Positions 1 through 5,058 of a stretch of 6,187 bases of DNA are shown one piece after another; the first letter of the stretch is position 1; each line of letters starts with the position of its first letter. Origin of the DNA: an uncultured Streptococcus sp. (GTDB lineage Bacteria; Bacillota; Bacilli; Lactobacillales; Streptococcaceae); assembly GCA_902480035.1 (NCBI GenBank), contig CABSRC010000092.1, positions 1 to 6,187 on the forward strand, written 5' to 3'. Below the pieces are notes generated by a model that had not been told where the DNA came from, did no database searches, and saw only the letters and a list, made by a program, of their open reading frames with translations. The translations under genes and the position numbers were made by a program.

Positions 1-159
1 TCTATTTTGATCGCTGCTTTAAAGGATCTAGCTGTTCAAAAGGAAAAGGAAGCCATTTGGATCGATTGCCCAGAAGACTTACTATCTTATTTTTCCCAGC
101 AAGGATTTCGAGATGAAGCTGAGTCTGATCGAGGTGTCCATATGGTTTGGGAACGATAG
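1..159 (+). CDS. GNAT-family acetyltransferase, C-terminal fragment (5' end outside window)
   Basis: Reading frame 1 is open from the first base to a TAG stop and gives the last 52 residues of a protein. The fragment looks like the C-terminal half of a GNAT N-acetyltransferase: an amphipathic helix (ILIAALKDLAVQ), a beta strand (IWIDC), then a YF-x-x-QGF segment, the usual 'Y-x-x-x-GF' end of the acetyl-CoA fold, and a final VWE. The same pattern ends the next gene (YYEKQGF and LVWEN), so the two are probably paralogues from a tandem duplication. The acetyl-CoA binding loop lies outside the window. The stop is 12 bases before the next gene's preferred start, so the two are probably co-transcribed. 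Substrate is unknown. From memory, pneumococcus has similar acetyltransferase genes between murC and mltG, which would fit this position; I could not check this. Confidence 0.75.
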   Translation, partial: SILIAALKDLAVQKEKEAIWIDCPEDLLSYFSQQGFRDEAESDRGVHMVWER

Positions 160-165
160 AAGGAG
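160..165 (+). promoter_or_regulatory. Ribosome binding site of the second GNAT gene
   Basis: AAGGAG lies 3 bases before an ATG at 169 and 6 bases before a second, adjacent ATG at 172. The 6-base gap is far closer to the usual spacing, so 172 is the preferred start. Confidence 0.75.
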
Positions 166-171
166 TAAATG

Positions 172-681
172 ATGAAAGAAAAGATTCACATTAGACAGGC
201 AGAGCTGCAGGATTTGGATGCCATCGAGCGCATTGAGCTTGAAAATTTCTCAGAAGAAGAAGCGATTGCGCGTGAGATTTTAAAAGATCACATCGAAAAG
301 ATTCAAACGACATTTCTTGTAGCAGAGTGCCAAGGTCAGATCTTAGGCTATTTAGAAGGACCTGTTAGACCGGAGCGCTATTTGATCGATTCCTCTTTTT
401 CAGAGGTTGAAGATCTAAGCCATCTAGAACAGGGCTTTATTTCCATTACGAGTCTATCCATTGCTAAAGAAGCCCAAGGGCTAAGGGTTGGAACCCTCTT
501 GCTTGAGGCAATGAAAGAGATTGCGGTGAAAGATAATCGCCAAGGGATCAATTTGACCTGTCATGATTATTTGATTCCTTATTACGAAAAGCAAGGATTT
601 ACCAATGAAGGTCTTTCAGAATCCCAATATGCGGGTGAAGTTTGGTACAATCTGGTCTGGGAAAACGAAAACCTTGATTAA
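172..681 (+). CDS. GNAT-family N-acetyltransferase (complete, about 169 aa)
   Basis: This is a single-domain GNAT protein that would transfer an acetyl group from acetyl-CoA to an amine; the substrate cannot be told from sequence. Numbering from the preferred start, the N-terminal strand and helix are IHIRQAELQDLDAIERIE (residues 5-22), followed by a central strand FLVAECQGQILGYLEG (48-63), a strand ISITSLSI (90-97), and the acetyl-CoA loop QGLRVGTLLLEAM (102-114). The C-terminal YYEKQGF is at 137-143. The usual loop is Q/R-x-x-G-x-G/A; here the first glycine is Arg105, while the second (Gly107) is kept. Overall layout resembles the serotonin-acetyltransferase-like bacterial GNATs. It follows the preceding GNAT fragment by 12 bases and probably shares its transcript. 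The next gene has its own promoter. An alternative start at 169 adds one Met. Confidence 0.85.
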   Translation: MKEKIHIRQAELQDLDAIERIELENFSEEEAIAREILKDHIEKIQTTFLVAECQGQILGYLEGPVRPERYLIDSSFSEVEDLSHLEQGFISITSLSIAKEAQGLRVGTLLLEAMKEIAVKDNRQGINLTCHDYLIPYYEKQGFTNEGLSESQYAGEVWYNLVWENENLD

Positions 682-713
682 ATAGGTATTTTGAAGAAGA
701 AGATCGATTTGTA

Positions 714-742
714 TTGCTTTTCTAAATCTTTTAAGATATAAT
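714..742 (+). promoter_or_regulatory. Sigma-A promoter of mltG
   Basis: A perfect -10 box TATAAT (737-742) lies 17 bases after TTGCTT (714-719; three of six match TTGACA, including the key TTG). Transcription should begin near 749-750. That places an SD-like GGGAGGT (760-766) inside a short leader of about 24 bases in front of the TTG at 774, and leaves no room for a ribosome site ahead of the ATGs at 753 and 756. Confidence 0.75.
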
Positions 743-759
743 ATTAAGGATTATGATGA

Positions 760-766
760 GGGAGGT
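760..766 (+). promoter_or_regulatory. Ribosome binding site that decides the mltG start
   Basis: GGGAGGT ends 7 bases before TTG at 774. It lies downstream of the two in-frame ATGs at 753 and 756, so it cannot serve them and argues for initiation at the TTG. Confidence 0.75.
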
Positions 767-773
767 CAATTAT

Positions 774-2270
774 TTGACTGATAAATCACAAGACAGTGAG
801 AAGTTATTAAGCTTCAAAGAGCAGATCCTCAGAGACTTAGAAGAGGCCAATGAGCAACTTCTAAAGATCGAAAAAGAGTATGATCTACCTGATCGAAGCA
901 TTGAAACCCCTTCTTCACTGAAAGAGGAGGAAGAAGCAACACCACCTCCAAAAGTAGAAGAATCTGCGTTGGCTCCCAAAGAAGAACCAGTGGAGCCAGA
1001 AAAGGCGACTCCTGCTGTGGAAGAAAAGAGTGAGCTTCCAAAGCCTGCTCCAAAAGAACCAAGTCAGGAACCGGTAGAGGAAAGCTTATCGCGCTCTTCT
1101 CGTAACCAGCGCCAACAAAAACAAAAGAAACAAAATAAAATCGCTAAACGAATTGTGCGGACAGTGGTCAGCCTTTTGCTGATTGTGATCGTGGCTACAG
1201 GGATCTTTGCTGTGACCTATATCCATTCAGCTGTCAAGCCGATGGATAAAAATGCAACAGAATTCGTAACGGTTGAGATTCCAGCAGGTTCAAGTAATCG
1301 TGAGATTGGCGCGATCCTTGAGAAAAAAGGACTCGTGAAAAATGGCCAGTTCTTTAACTACTATACCAAGTTCAAGAACTATAGCAATTTCAAATCCGGT
1401 TATTTCAATTTGCAAAAGAGCATGGATCTAGAAACCATCATCCAAAAACTGCAAGAAGAGGGAACCAAAACTCCTCAGGCTCCAGTTCTTGGAAAGGTCA
1501 CGATTCCAGAAGGCTATACGATTGATCAGATTGCGACGGCTATCACCGCCGATGTCTCCACTAAGAAGGCAGGCAAGACTCCATTCAAGAAAGAAGATTT
1601 CTTGAAGGCTGTCCAAGACGATGCCTTTATTGAGAAGATGGTGGCCAAATATCCTAAGCTCTTGGCGAATCTGCCAAGTAAGGATTCTGGTGTTCGCTAC
1701 CGTTTAGAAGGTTATCTCTTCCCAGCTACTTATAACTATGGGAAAGATACCACAGTGAAAGAGATGATCGATCAGATGCTTGCGGCAATGGATCAAAACT
1801 TAAGCCCATACTATGAAACACTTGAGAGCAAGAACATCAATGTAAACGAAGTATTGACTCTTGCTTCCTTGGTTGAAAAAGAAGGGGCGACGGATCAGGA
1901 CCGCAAAGATATCGCGAGTGTCTTCTATAACCGTTTGAACCAAGACATGCCTTTGCAAAGTAATATTGCAATTCTTTATGCAGAAGGGAAACTTGGTCAA
2001 AAGACGACCTTAAAAGAAGATGCAACGATCAATACAGAGCTGGATTCACCTTATAATATTTATAAGAATACCGGCTTGATGCCTGGCCCAGTGGATAACC
2101 CTGGAGTATCAGCGATCGAAGCGGCGGTGAACCCAAGTAAGACCGATTACTTGTATTTTGTCGCAAATGTCGAAAATGGTGAAGTTTTCTTCGCTAAGAC
2201 ATACGAAGAACACAATAAAAATGTTGAAGAACACGTCAATAGTAAATTGACACAAGCAAGTTCAAACTAG
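774..2270 (+). CDS. mltG: Endolytic murein transglycosylase MltG (YceG-like), TTG start
   Basis: MltG is a membrane-anchored lytic transglycosylase that cuts nascent glycan strands. In streptococci it works with the peripheral peptidoglycan machinery. From the TTG start the protein has 498 residues. Residues 1-45 are a charged segment beginning like the pneumococcal protein as I recall it (M-x-x-KS then LSFKEQILRDLE). Residues 50-104 are a Pro/Glu/Lys-rich, probably disordered cytoplasmic region, then a basic stretch (107-129) and one membrane helix (about 130-152). A LysM-like subdomain (about 163-230) precedes the YceG catalytic domain (about 240-489). Catalytic motifs seen are RLEGYLFPATY (310-320), ASLVEKEG with the expected catalytic Glu368, VFYNRL (383-388), LQSNIAILYA (394-403) and GLMPGPVDNPG (434-444). 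Pneumococcal MltG is, from memory, about 551 residues; the difference would lie in the variable cytoplasmic region. Upstream ATGs at 753 and 756 are in frame but lack a ribosome site. The gene has its own promoter and ends at a terminator-like hairpin before greA. Confidence 0.96.
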   Translation: MTDKSQDSEKLLSFKEQILRDLEEANEQLLKIEKEYDLPDRSIETPSSLKEEEEATPPPKVEESALAPKEEPVEPEKATPAVEEKSELPKPAPKEPSQEPVEESLSRSSRNQRQQKQKKQNKIAKRIVRTVVSLLLIVIVATGIFAVTYIHSAVKPMDKNATEFVTVEIPAGSSNREIGAILEKKGLVKNGQFFNYYTKFKNYSNFKSGYFNLQKSMDLETIIQKLQEEGTKTPQAPVLGKVTIPEGYTIDQIATAITADVSTKKAGKTPFKKEDFLKAVQDDAFIEKMVAKYPKLLANLPSKDSGVRYRLEGYLFPATYNYGKDTTVKEMIDQMLAAMDQNLSPYYETLESKNINVNEVLTLASLVEKEGATDQDRKDIASVFYNRLNQDMPLQSNIAILYAEGKLGQKTTLKEDATINTELDSPYNIYKNTGLMPGPVDNPGVSAIEAAVNPSKTDYLYFVANVENGEVFFAKTYEEHNKNVEEHVNSKLTQASSN

Positions 2271-2300
2271 AAAAAGCATGTGGCGCGTCCACAGCTTTTT
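2271..2300 (+). terminator. Terminator/attenuator between mltG and greA
   Basis: AAAAAGC (2271-2277) pairs with GCTTTTT (2294-2300), and TGTGG (2279-2283) with CCACA (2289-2293). This gives 12 pairs with one bulged A and a 5-base loop CGCGT, ending in five T. The left arm begins at the base after the mltG stop codon. The T-run is short and partly used in the stem, and greA follows closely on the same strand, so partial read-through seems likely. Confidence 0.7.
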
Positions 2301-2312
2301 CATTCAAATAAT

Positions 2313-2320
2313 AGAAAGAG
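2313..2320 (+). promoter_or_regulatory. Ribosome binding site of greA
   Basis: AGAAAGAG, a slightly imperfect Shine-Dalgarno sequence, ends 7 bases before the ATG at 2328. It supports that start over an in-frame GTG at 2280 that lies within the terminator hairpin. Confidence 0.6.
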
Positions 2321-2327
2321 AAGAATA

Positions 2328-2810
2328 ATGGCAGAAAAAACATACCCAATGACCCTAGCAGAAAAAGAAAAATTGGAACAAGAATTAGAAGAATTGAAAT
2401 TGGTCCGTCGACCTGAAGTGGTGGAACGGATTAAGATCGCTCGTTCATATGGTGACCTCTCAGAAAACTCTGAGTATGAAGCGGCAAAAGATGAACAAGC
2501 TTTTGTTGAAGGTCAAATCTCTAGCTTGGAAACAAAAATCCGTTATGCAGAAATCGTCGATAGTGACGCTGTTGCAGTAGACGAAGTAGCGATCGGAAAA
2601 ACCGTTACAGTTCAAGAAGTTGGCGAAACAGATGAAGAAGTATACAGCATCGTTGGTTCAGCAGGGGCAGATGCCTTTGCAGGAAAGATTTCTAACGAAA
2701 GCCCAATCGGTCACGCTTTGATTGGTAAGAAGACAGGTGACGTTGTCACTGTTGAGACACCAGCTGGGAGCTACCAAGTGAAAATTTTGAACGTAGAAAA
2801 AACAGCGTAA
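2328..2810 (+). CDS. greA: Transcription elongation factor GreA
   Basis: GreA enters the secondary channel of backtracked RNA polymerase and stimulates cleavage of the extruded RNA 3' end so that elongation can resume. The 160-residue length is typical. Residues 1-75 form the antiparallel coiled coil, rich in Glu and Lys (LAEKEKLEQELEELK). Its tip carries ARSYGDLSENSEYEAAKDEQ with Asp43 and Glu46, corresponding to the acidic pair Asp41 and Glu44 of E. coli GreA that coordinates the catalytic Mg2+. Residues 80-160 form the FKBP-like C-terminal domain, with IGKTVTV and the closing SPIGHALIGKKTGDVVTVETPAG segment (split across 120-144) typical of the family. The ATG at 2328 gives the family N-terminus. 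A frame extended to GTG 2280 would translate the hairpin and is unlikely. Expression probably comes partly by read-through from mltG. A strong terminator follows 10 bases after the stop. Confidence 0.97.
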   Translation: MAEKTYPMTLAEKEKLEQELEELKLVRRPEVVERIKIARSYGDLSENSEYEAAKDEQAFVEGQISSLETKIRYAEIVDSDAVAVDEVAIGKTVTVQEVGETDEEVYSIVGSAGADAFAGKISNESPIGHALIGKKTGDVVTVETPAGSYQVKILNVEKTA

Positions 2811-2820
2811 CTATAAAACG

Positions 2821-2848
2821 CAAGCCCTCCAAGAGGGCTTGTTTTTTT
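2821..2848 (+). terminator. Intrinsic terminator of greA
   Basis: CAAGCCCTC (2821-2829) and GAGGGCTTG (2833-2841) form a perfect 9-bp GC-rich stem with a CAA loop, followed by seven T (2842-2848). Four A at 2815-2818, two bases before the stem, could also give weak termination on the minus strand. Confidence 0.95.
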
Positions 2849-2901
2849 GTGCTCTTAATCTTTTTGTGAGAGTGAAAATTCTTTGCTGACTGAACGATAT
2901 C

Positions 2902-2934
2902 AAAAAAAGCACTTGAACCTTGGGTTCAAGTGCT
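2902..2934 (-). terminator. Intrinsic terminator of yidC2
   Basis: AGCACTTGAACC (2908-2919) is perfectly complementary to GGTTCAAGTGCT (2923-2934), with a 3-base loop. On the plus strand the stem is preceded by a run of seven A (2902-2908), so the T-run follows the stem on the minus strand. It lies about 30 bases after the yidC stop and has no T-run in the plus direction. Confidence 0.93.
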
Positions 2935-2964
2935 ACTGTATACCGCTAGAATTAGTAGTTTGTA

Positions 2965-3882
2965 CTACTTTCTATTGCGTTGTTTTCCTGCATTGCGGTT
3001 GTTTTTTGGTTTGTGTTGGATTTGTGTCGTTGCAGTAGGTGTGACATCTTTTTTCACGCGGTGACTAGTCGCTTTAGGAGGATTGTTTTTGTATTCCTCA
3101 GCGACTCGTTTGCGAAGATTTGGACGAATCAAGTAGTTGATGACAAATTGTTGGATAATTTGGATCACCCCACCGACTACCCAGTAAAGAGTCACTCCGG
3201 CTGAGGAGATCAATGAGAAGACACCGATCATAATCGGACTCATCAGTGATGCTTTGCGCATGCTTTCCTTTTGGGTTTCATCTTCAATTCCATGAAGAGA
3301 AAGCATACTTTGGATATAGTAAAGAACTGCTACGATCGCTGTCAAGAGCAAGCTTGGTTTGCCGAGAGCAATGCCAAGGAAGCTACTATCTGCTACCCCT
3401 TTGGTGTGCTGAGCTGCAAAGAAGAGAGCTGAGAAGAATGGCATTTGGATCAAGAGTGGCAAACACCCAACTCCACCAAACATGCTAACTCCATTTTCAC
3501 GTTGAGCAGCCATTAATTCCTGTTGCGCCAATAGCTTTTCTTCTTGTGTGCTAGCGTTCTTCATGCGCTCTTGGATTGGCCCAAGGATAGGTTTTAAGTA
3601 GTTCATCTTTTCAGATTGGTAGGTTGCCTTCCATGATTGGTACAAACCAAGTGGCAAGATGATTAACCGTACGATCAAGGTGACGATAATAATCCCGATC
3701 CCAAAGCCTAAGCCAAGGTTGTTGGCAAAGAATTTGATGGCTTCGCCCATTGGACGGCCAAGAAGATTCCAGATCAATCCAGTCGGATTTCCAGTTTTCC
3801 GATCGACACTCACGCATCCTGATAAGAAGACAAGCGAAGCTAGTCCCATCGATGCAAGTAATGCAAGTTTATTTTTTTTCAC
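2965..3882 (-). CDS. yidC2: Membrane protein insertase YidC/Oxa1 family, YidC2-type lipoprotein
   Basis: The protein inserts and folds membrane proteins, alone or with SecYEG and SRP. It has 305 residues. Residues 1-23 are a lipoprotein signal peptide (MKKNK, hydrophobic core, LSGC) with lipidated Cys23. The Oxa1 core has five hydrophobic segments: about 53-80, 134-157, 168-192, 212-228 and 230-250. Arg72 in IVRLIILPLGL sits where the family keeps the positive residue of the hydrophilic groove. The cytoplasmic hairpin (about 82-130) and the PLLIQMPFFSALFF motif (142-155) are typical. The tail after residue 252 is long and strongly basic and ends QRNRK, the mark of streptococcal YidC2, where the tail is thought to aid ribosome contact and SRP-independent insertion. 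The start is GTG with AAGGAA 6 bases upstream. It has its own promoter in the 77-base gap after acyP and its own terminator. The symbol rests on the long tail; a second YidC elsewhere in the genome is expected from known streptococci. Confidence 0.95.
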   Translation of the reverse strand: MKKNKLALLASMGLASLVFLSGCVSVDRKTGNPTGLIWNLLGRPMGEAIKFFANNLGLGFGIGIIIVTLIVRLIILPLGLYQSWKATYQSEKMNYLKPILGPIQERMKNASTQEEKLLAQQELMAAQRENGVSMFGGVGCLPLLIQMPFFSALFFAAQHTKGVADSSFLGIALGKPSLLLTAIVAVLYYIQSMLSLHGIEDETQKESMRKASLMSPIMIGVFSLISSAGVTLYWVVGGVIQIIQQFVINYLIRPNLRKRVAEEYKNNPPKATSHRVKKDVTPTATTQIQHKPKNNRNAGKQRNRK

Positions 3883-3888
3883 AAATAG

Positions 3889-3894
3889 TTCCTT
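3889..3894 (-). promoter_or_regulatory. Ribosome binding site of yidC2 (supports the GTG start)
   Basis: On the minus strand AAGGAA lies 6 bases before GTG at 3882. No ATG or TTG in frame nearby is better placed, and the GTG gives a complete signal peptide starting MKKNK. Confidence 0.8.
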
Positions 3895-3917
3895 CTTTTT
3901 TTTAATGTTACCTTTCT

Positions 3918-3946
3918 ATTCTACTGTTTTTTTTGAAAATACACAA
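3918..3946 (-). promoter_or_regulatory. Sigma-A promoter of yidC2
   Basis: On the minus strand TTGTGT (3946-3941) is followed by a 17-base spacer and TAGAAT (3923-3918, five of six matching TATAAT). Transcription would start near 3911, giving a leader of about 30 bases that holds the AAGGAA ribosome site. The spacer contains an A-run. No terminator separates acyP from this promoter, so read-through from acyP is also possible. Confidence 0.65.
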
Positions 3947-3959
3947 TAGTTCTCTAGTC

Positions 3960-4238
3960 TTAATTTGCAATTTTGAAGTCTGTATAGTTTTCAAAGTTTG
4001 CGAGCGTAACATCTAAATAAGTCACATGCGCAAAAGGCGTAGGACCTTTGCGAATTTCTTGGATGAATTTGGCCATTTGGCTACTAGACTCTGCCTGGGC
4101 CAGAATGCCAACTGTTCCGTCGTCATTATTCCAGACACGGCCAGTGATCCCACCGATCTCTAAAGCAAGACTGTAGACTCCCCAGCGAAAGCCAACCCCT
4201 TGAACCCGTCCTTGGGCAATCATTTTTACCTTTTGCAT
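3960..4238 (-). CDS. acyP: Acylphosphatase
   Basis: This small cytoplasmic enzyme (92 residues, normal for the family) hydrolyses the carboxyl-phosphate bond of acyl phosphates to carboxylate and phosphate. The first signature GRVQGVGFR is at residues 10-18, with Arg18 as the phosphate-binding catalytic residue. The second signature appears as GRVWNNDDGTV (33-43), with Asn37 aligning to the catalytic Asn that orients the water. The C-terminus, with TDFKI, matches the usual final strand. The start ATG has an excellent AAGGAGG site 6 bases upstream. It diverges from the RNA methyltransferase gene, with only 73 bases between start codons, and lies upstream of yidC2 on the same strand. Its physiological substrate is not known for most bacteria. 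Confidence 0.95.
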   Translation of the reverse strand: MQKVKMIAQGRVQGVGFRWGVYSLALEIGGITGRVWNNDDGTVGILAQAESSSQMAKFIQEIRKGPTPFAHVTYLDVTLANFENYTDFKIAN

Positions 4239-4244
4239 GTGCGA

Positions 4245-4251
4245 CCTCCTT
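4245..4251 (-). promoter_or_regulatory. Ribosome binding site of acyP
   Basis: On the minus strand a perfect AAGGAGG lies 6 bases before the ATG. It contrasts with the divergent methyltransferase gene, which has no visible ribosome site. Confidence 0.85.
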
Positions 4252-4256
4252 GACTC

Positions 4257-4295
4257 GAAGAAATCTATCTGAGGTATGATTTCTTCTTTTTCTTT
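4257..4295 (+). terminator. Possible terminator-like hairpin in the acyP/methyltransferase intergenic region
   Basis: GAAGAAATC (4257-4265) pairs perfectly with GATTTCTTC (4278-4286) around a 12-base loop and is followed by TTTTTCTTT (4287-4295) on the plus strand. In that direction it could end transcription antisense to acyP just before the methyltransferase promoter. On the minus strand the same hairpin would sit in the acyP leader, just ahead of its ribosome site. The stem is AT-rich (three GC pairs) and the loop large, so termination strength is uncertain. Confidence 0.4.
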
Positions 4296-4296
4296 G

Positions 4297-4305
4297 TGCT
4301 ATAAT
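4297..4305 (+). promoter_or_regulatory. Extended -10 promoter of the RNA methyltransferase gene, positioned for a leaderless mRNA
   Basis: TGC followed by TATAAT (4300-4305) is a perfect extended -10 element (TGnTATAAT). No good -35 box lies 16-18 bases upstream (TGATTT at 4277-4282), which extended -10 promoters tolerate. Six bases separate the -10 box from ATG 4312, so the expected transcription start is the A of the start codon. Confidence 0.75.
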
Positions 4306-4311
4306 AGTTCT

Positions 4312-5058
4312 ATGAATATTATAACGTCTAAATCCAATAATGTAATCAAAAATGCAAAAAAATTACATCAAAAAAAATACCGGACAGATTCTTATCTCAT
4401 TGAAGGCTGGCATCTGTTTGAAGAGGCAGTAGAAAATCATGCGAAGATTCGGCAGGTCTTTGTTTTAGAAGCCTATTTAGACCGGGTAGAGGACATCCAA
4501 AAAGTCACTATCGTGACTCCGGAGATCTTAAGCCTCTTGGCAGATTCGAAGACTCCTCAAGGGATTGTCGCAGAGATTCTTCTAGAGCAGCCAGAGCTTC
4601 CGGATCAGCTACAAGGGCGATTCCTCTATTTGGAGGATGTACAGGATCCTGGCAATGTAGGGACGATGATTCGAACAGCAGATGCAGCAGGTTTTGATGG
4701 CGTCATGCTTTCGAAAGCCTCCGCTGATCTATACAGTCTCAAGACCCTTCGATCCATGCAGGGCAGTCATTTCCATATTCCTATCTGGAAACTGGATCGA
4801 GAAGAACTATTGGAACGAGCTGCGCACTCTCATCTAGCAGTTCTCGCAACGACGCTTTCAGAAGCTTCCATTGACTACCGTCAGCTTTCTCAGACCGATC
4901 AGTTTATCCTGGTTATGGGGAATGAAGGAAATGGCATCAGCCAGGAAATGGCGGCACAAGCAGACCAGCTGGTTCATATTCCCATGCCAGGTCGGGCAGA
5001 GAGTTTAAATGTTGCAGTGGCAGCAGGAATTTTGATGTTTTCTTTAAGGAAATTTTGA
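4312..5058 (+). CDS. TrmH/SpoU-family RNA 2'-O-methyltransferase (SPOUT fold)
   Basis: This cytoplasmic SAM-dependent enzyme is predicted to methylate a ribose 2'-hydroxyl in rRNA or tRNA; the target is not readable from sequence. It has 248 residues from the ATG at 4312. An N-terminal RNA-binding substrate domain of the L30e-like kind covers about 1-95, with ITSKSNNVIKNAKKL and the usual LIEGWHLFEEA and TPQGIVA motifs. The knotted SPOUT domain follows. Motif 1 is DPGNVGTMIRTADAAGF (112-128) with Asn115 and Arg121, motif 2 is VMGNEGNGIS (201-210) with Glu205, and motif 3 is IPMPGRAESLNVAVAAG (223-239) with Asn233. The spacing Asn115-Arg121 and Glu205-Asn233 equals that of the catalytic residues N35/R41 and E124/N152 of TrmH. 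A frame extension to ATG 4276 would run through the promoter and is rejected. There is no ribosome site, so the mRNA is probably leaderless. No terminator follows, so the HD gene may be co-transcribed. Confidence 0.93.
   Translation: MNIITSKSNNVIKNAKKLHQKKYRTDSYLIEGWHLFEEAVENHAKIRQVFVLEAYLDRVEDIQKVTIVTPEILSLLADSKTPQGIVAEILLEQPELPDQLQGRFLYLEDVQDPGNVGTMIRTADAAGFDGVMLSKASADLYSLKTLRSMQGSHFHIPIWKLDREELLERAAHSHLAVLATTLSEASIDYRQLSQTDQFILVMGNEGNGISQEMAAQADQLVHIPMPGRAESLNVAVAAGILMFSLRKF
4318..4346 (-). promoter_or_regulatory. Probable promoter of acyP, inside the 5' end of the methyltransferase gene
   Basis: On the minus strand ATTACA (4346-4341, four of six matching TTGACA) is followed by 17 bases and a perfect TATAAT (4323-4318). 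Transcription would begin near 4311, giving a leader of about 73 bases for acyP. It overlaps the oppositely directed methyltransferase promoter. A weaker second choice is TATTAT (4306-4301), the complement of the plus-strand -10 box. Confidence 0.55.

Noticed and set aside
664..695. Weak inverted repeat after the second GNAT gene as a terminator
   Set aside because: Pairing is short and interrupted, and no T-run follows, so I would not call it.
770..2025. Several minus-strand open frames of 60-80 codons opposite mltG
   Set aside because: They are antisense shadows of a clearly conserved gene, have no recognisable domains and no convincing ribosome sites.
2307..2312. AATAAT as a -10 box for greA
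   Set aside because: No -35 match lies at proper distance, and transcription would begin within the ribosome site.
2280..2327. GTG-started 16-residue extension of GreA
   Set aside because: It would translate through the terminator hairpin. The ATG at 2328 has an SD and gives the normal 160-residue family length.
2980..3949. Plus-strand open frames across yidC2 (74, 80 and 96 codons) and a 68-codon minus-strand frame
   Set aside because: All overlap the coding sequence of a confidently identified insertase and look like frame shadows.
4276..4311. ATG-started 12-residue extension of the RNA methyltransferase
   Set aside because: It runs through the TGCTATAAT promoter element and has no SD, and the family N-terminus matches the ATG at 4312.
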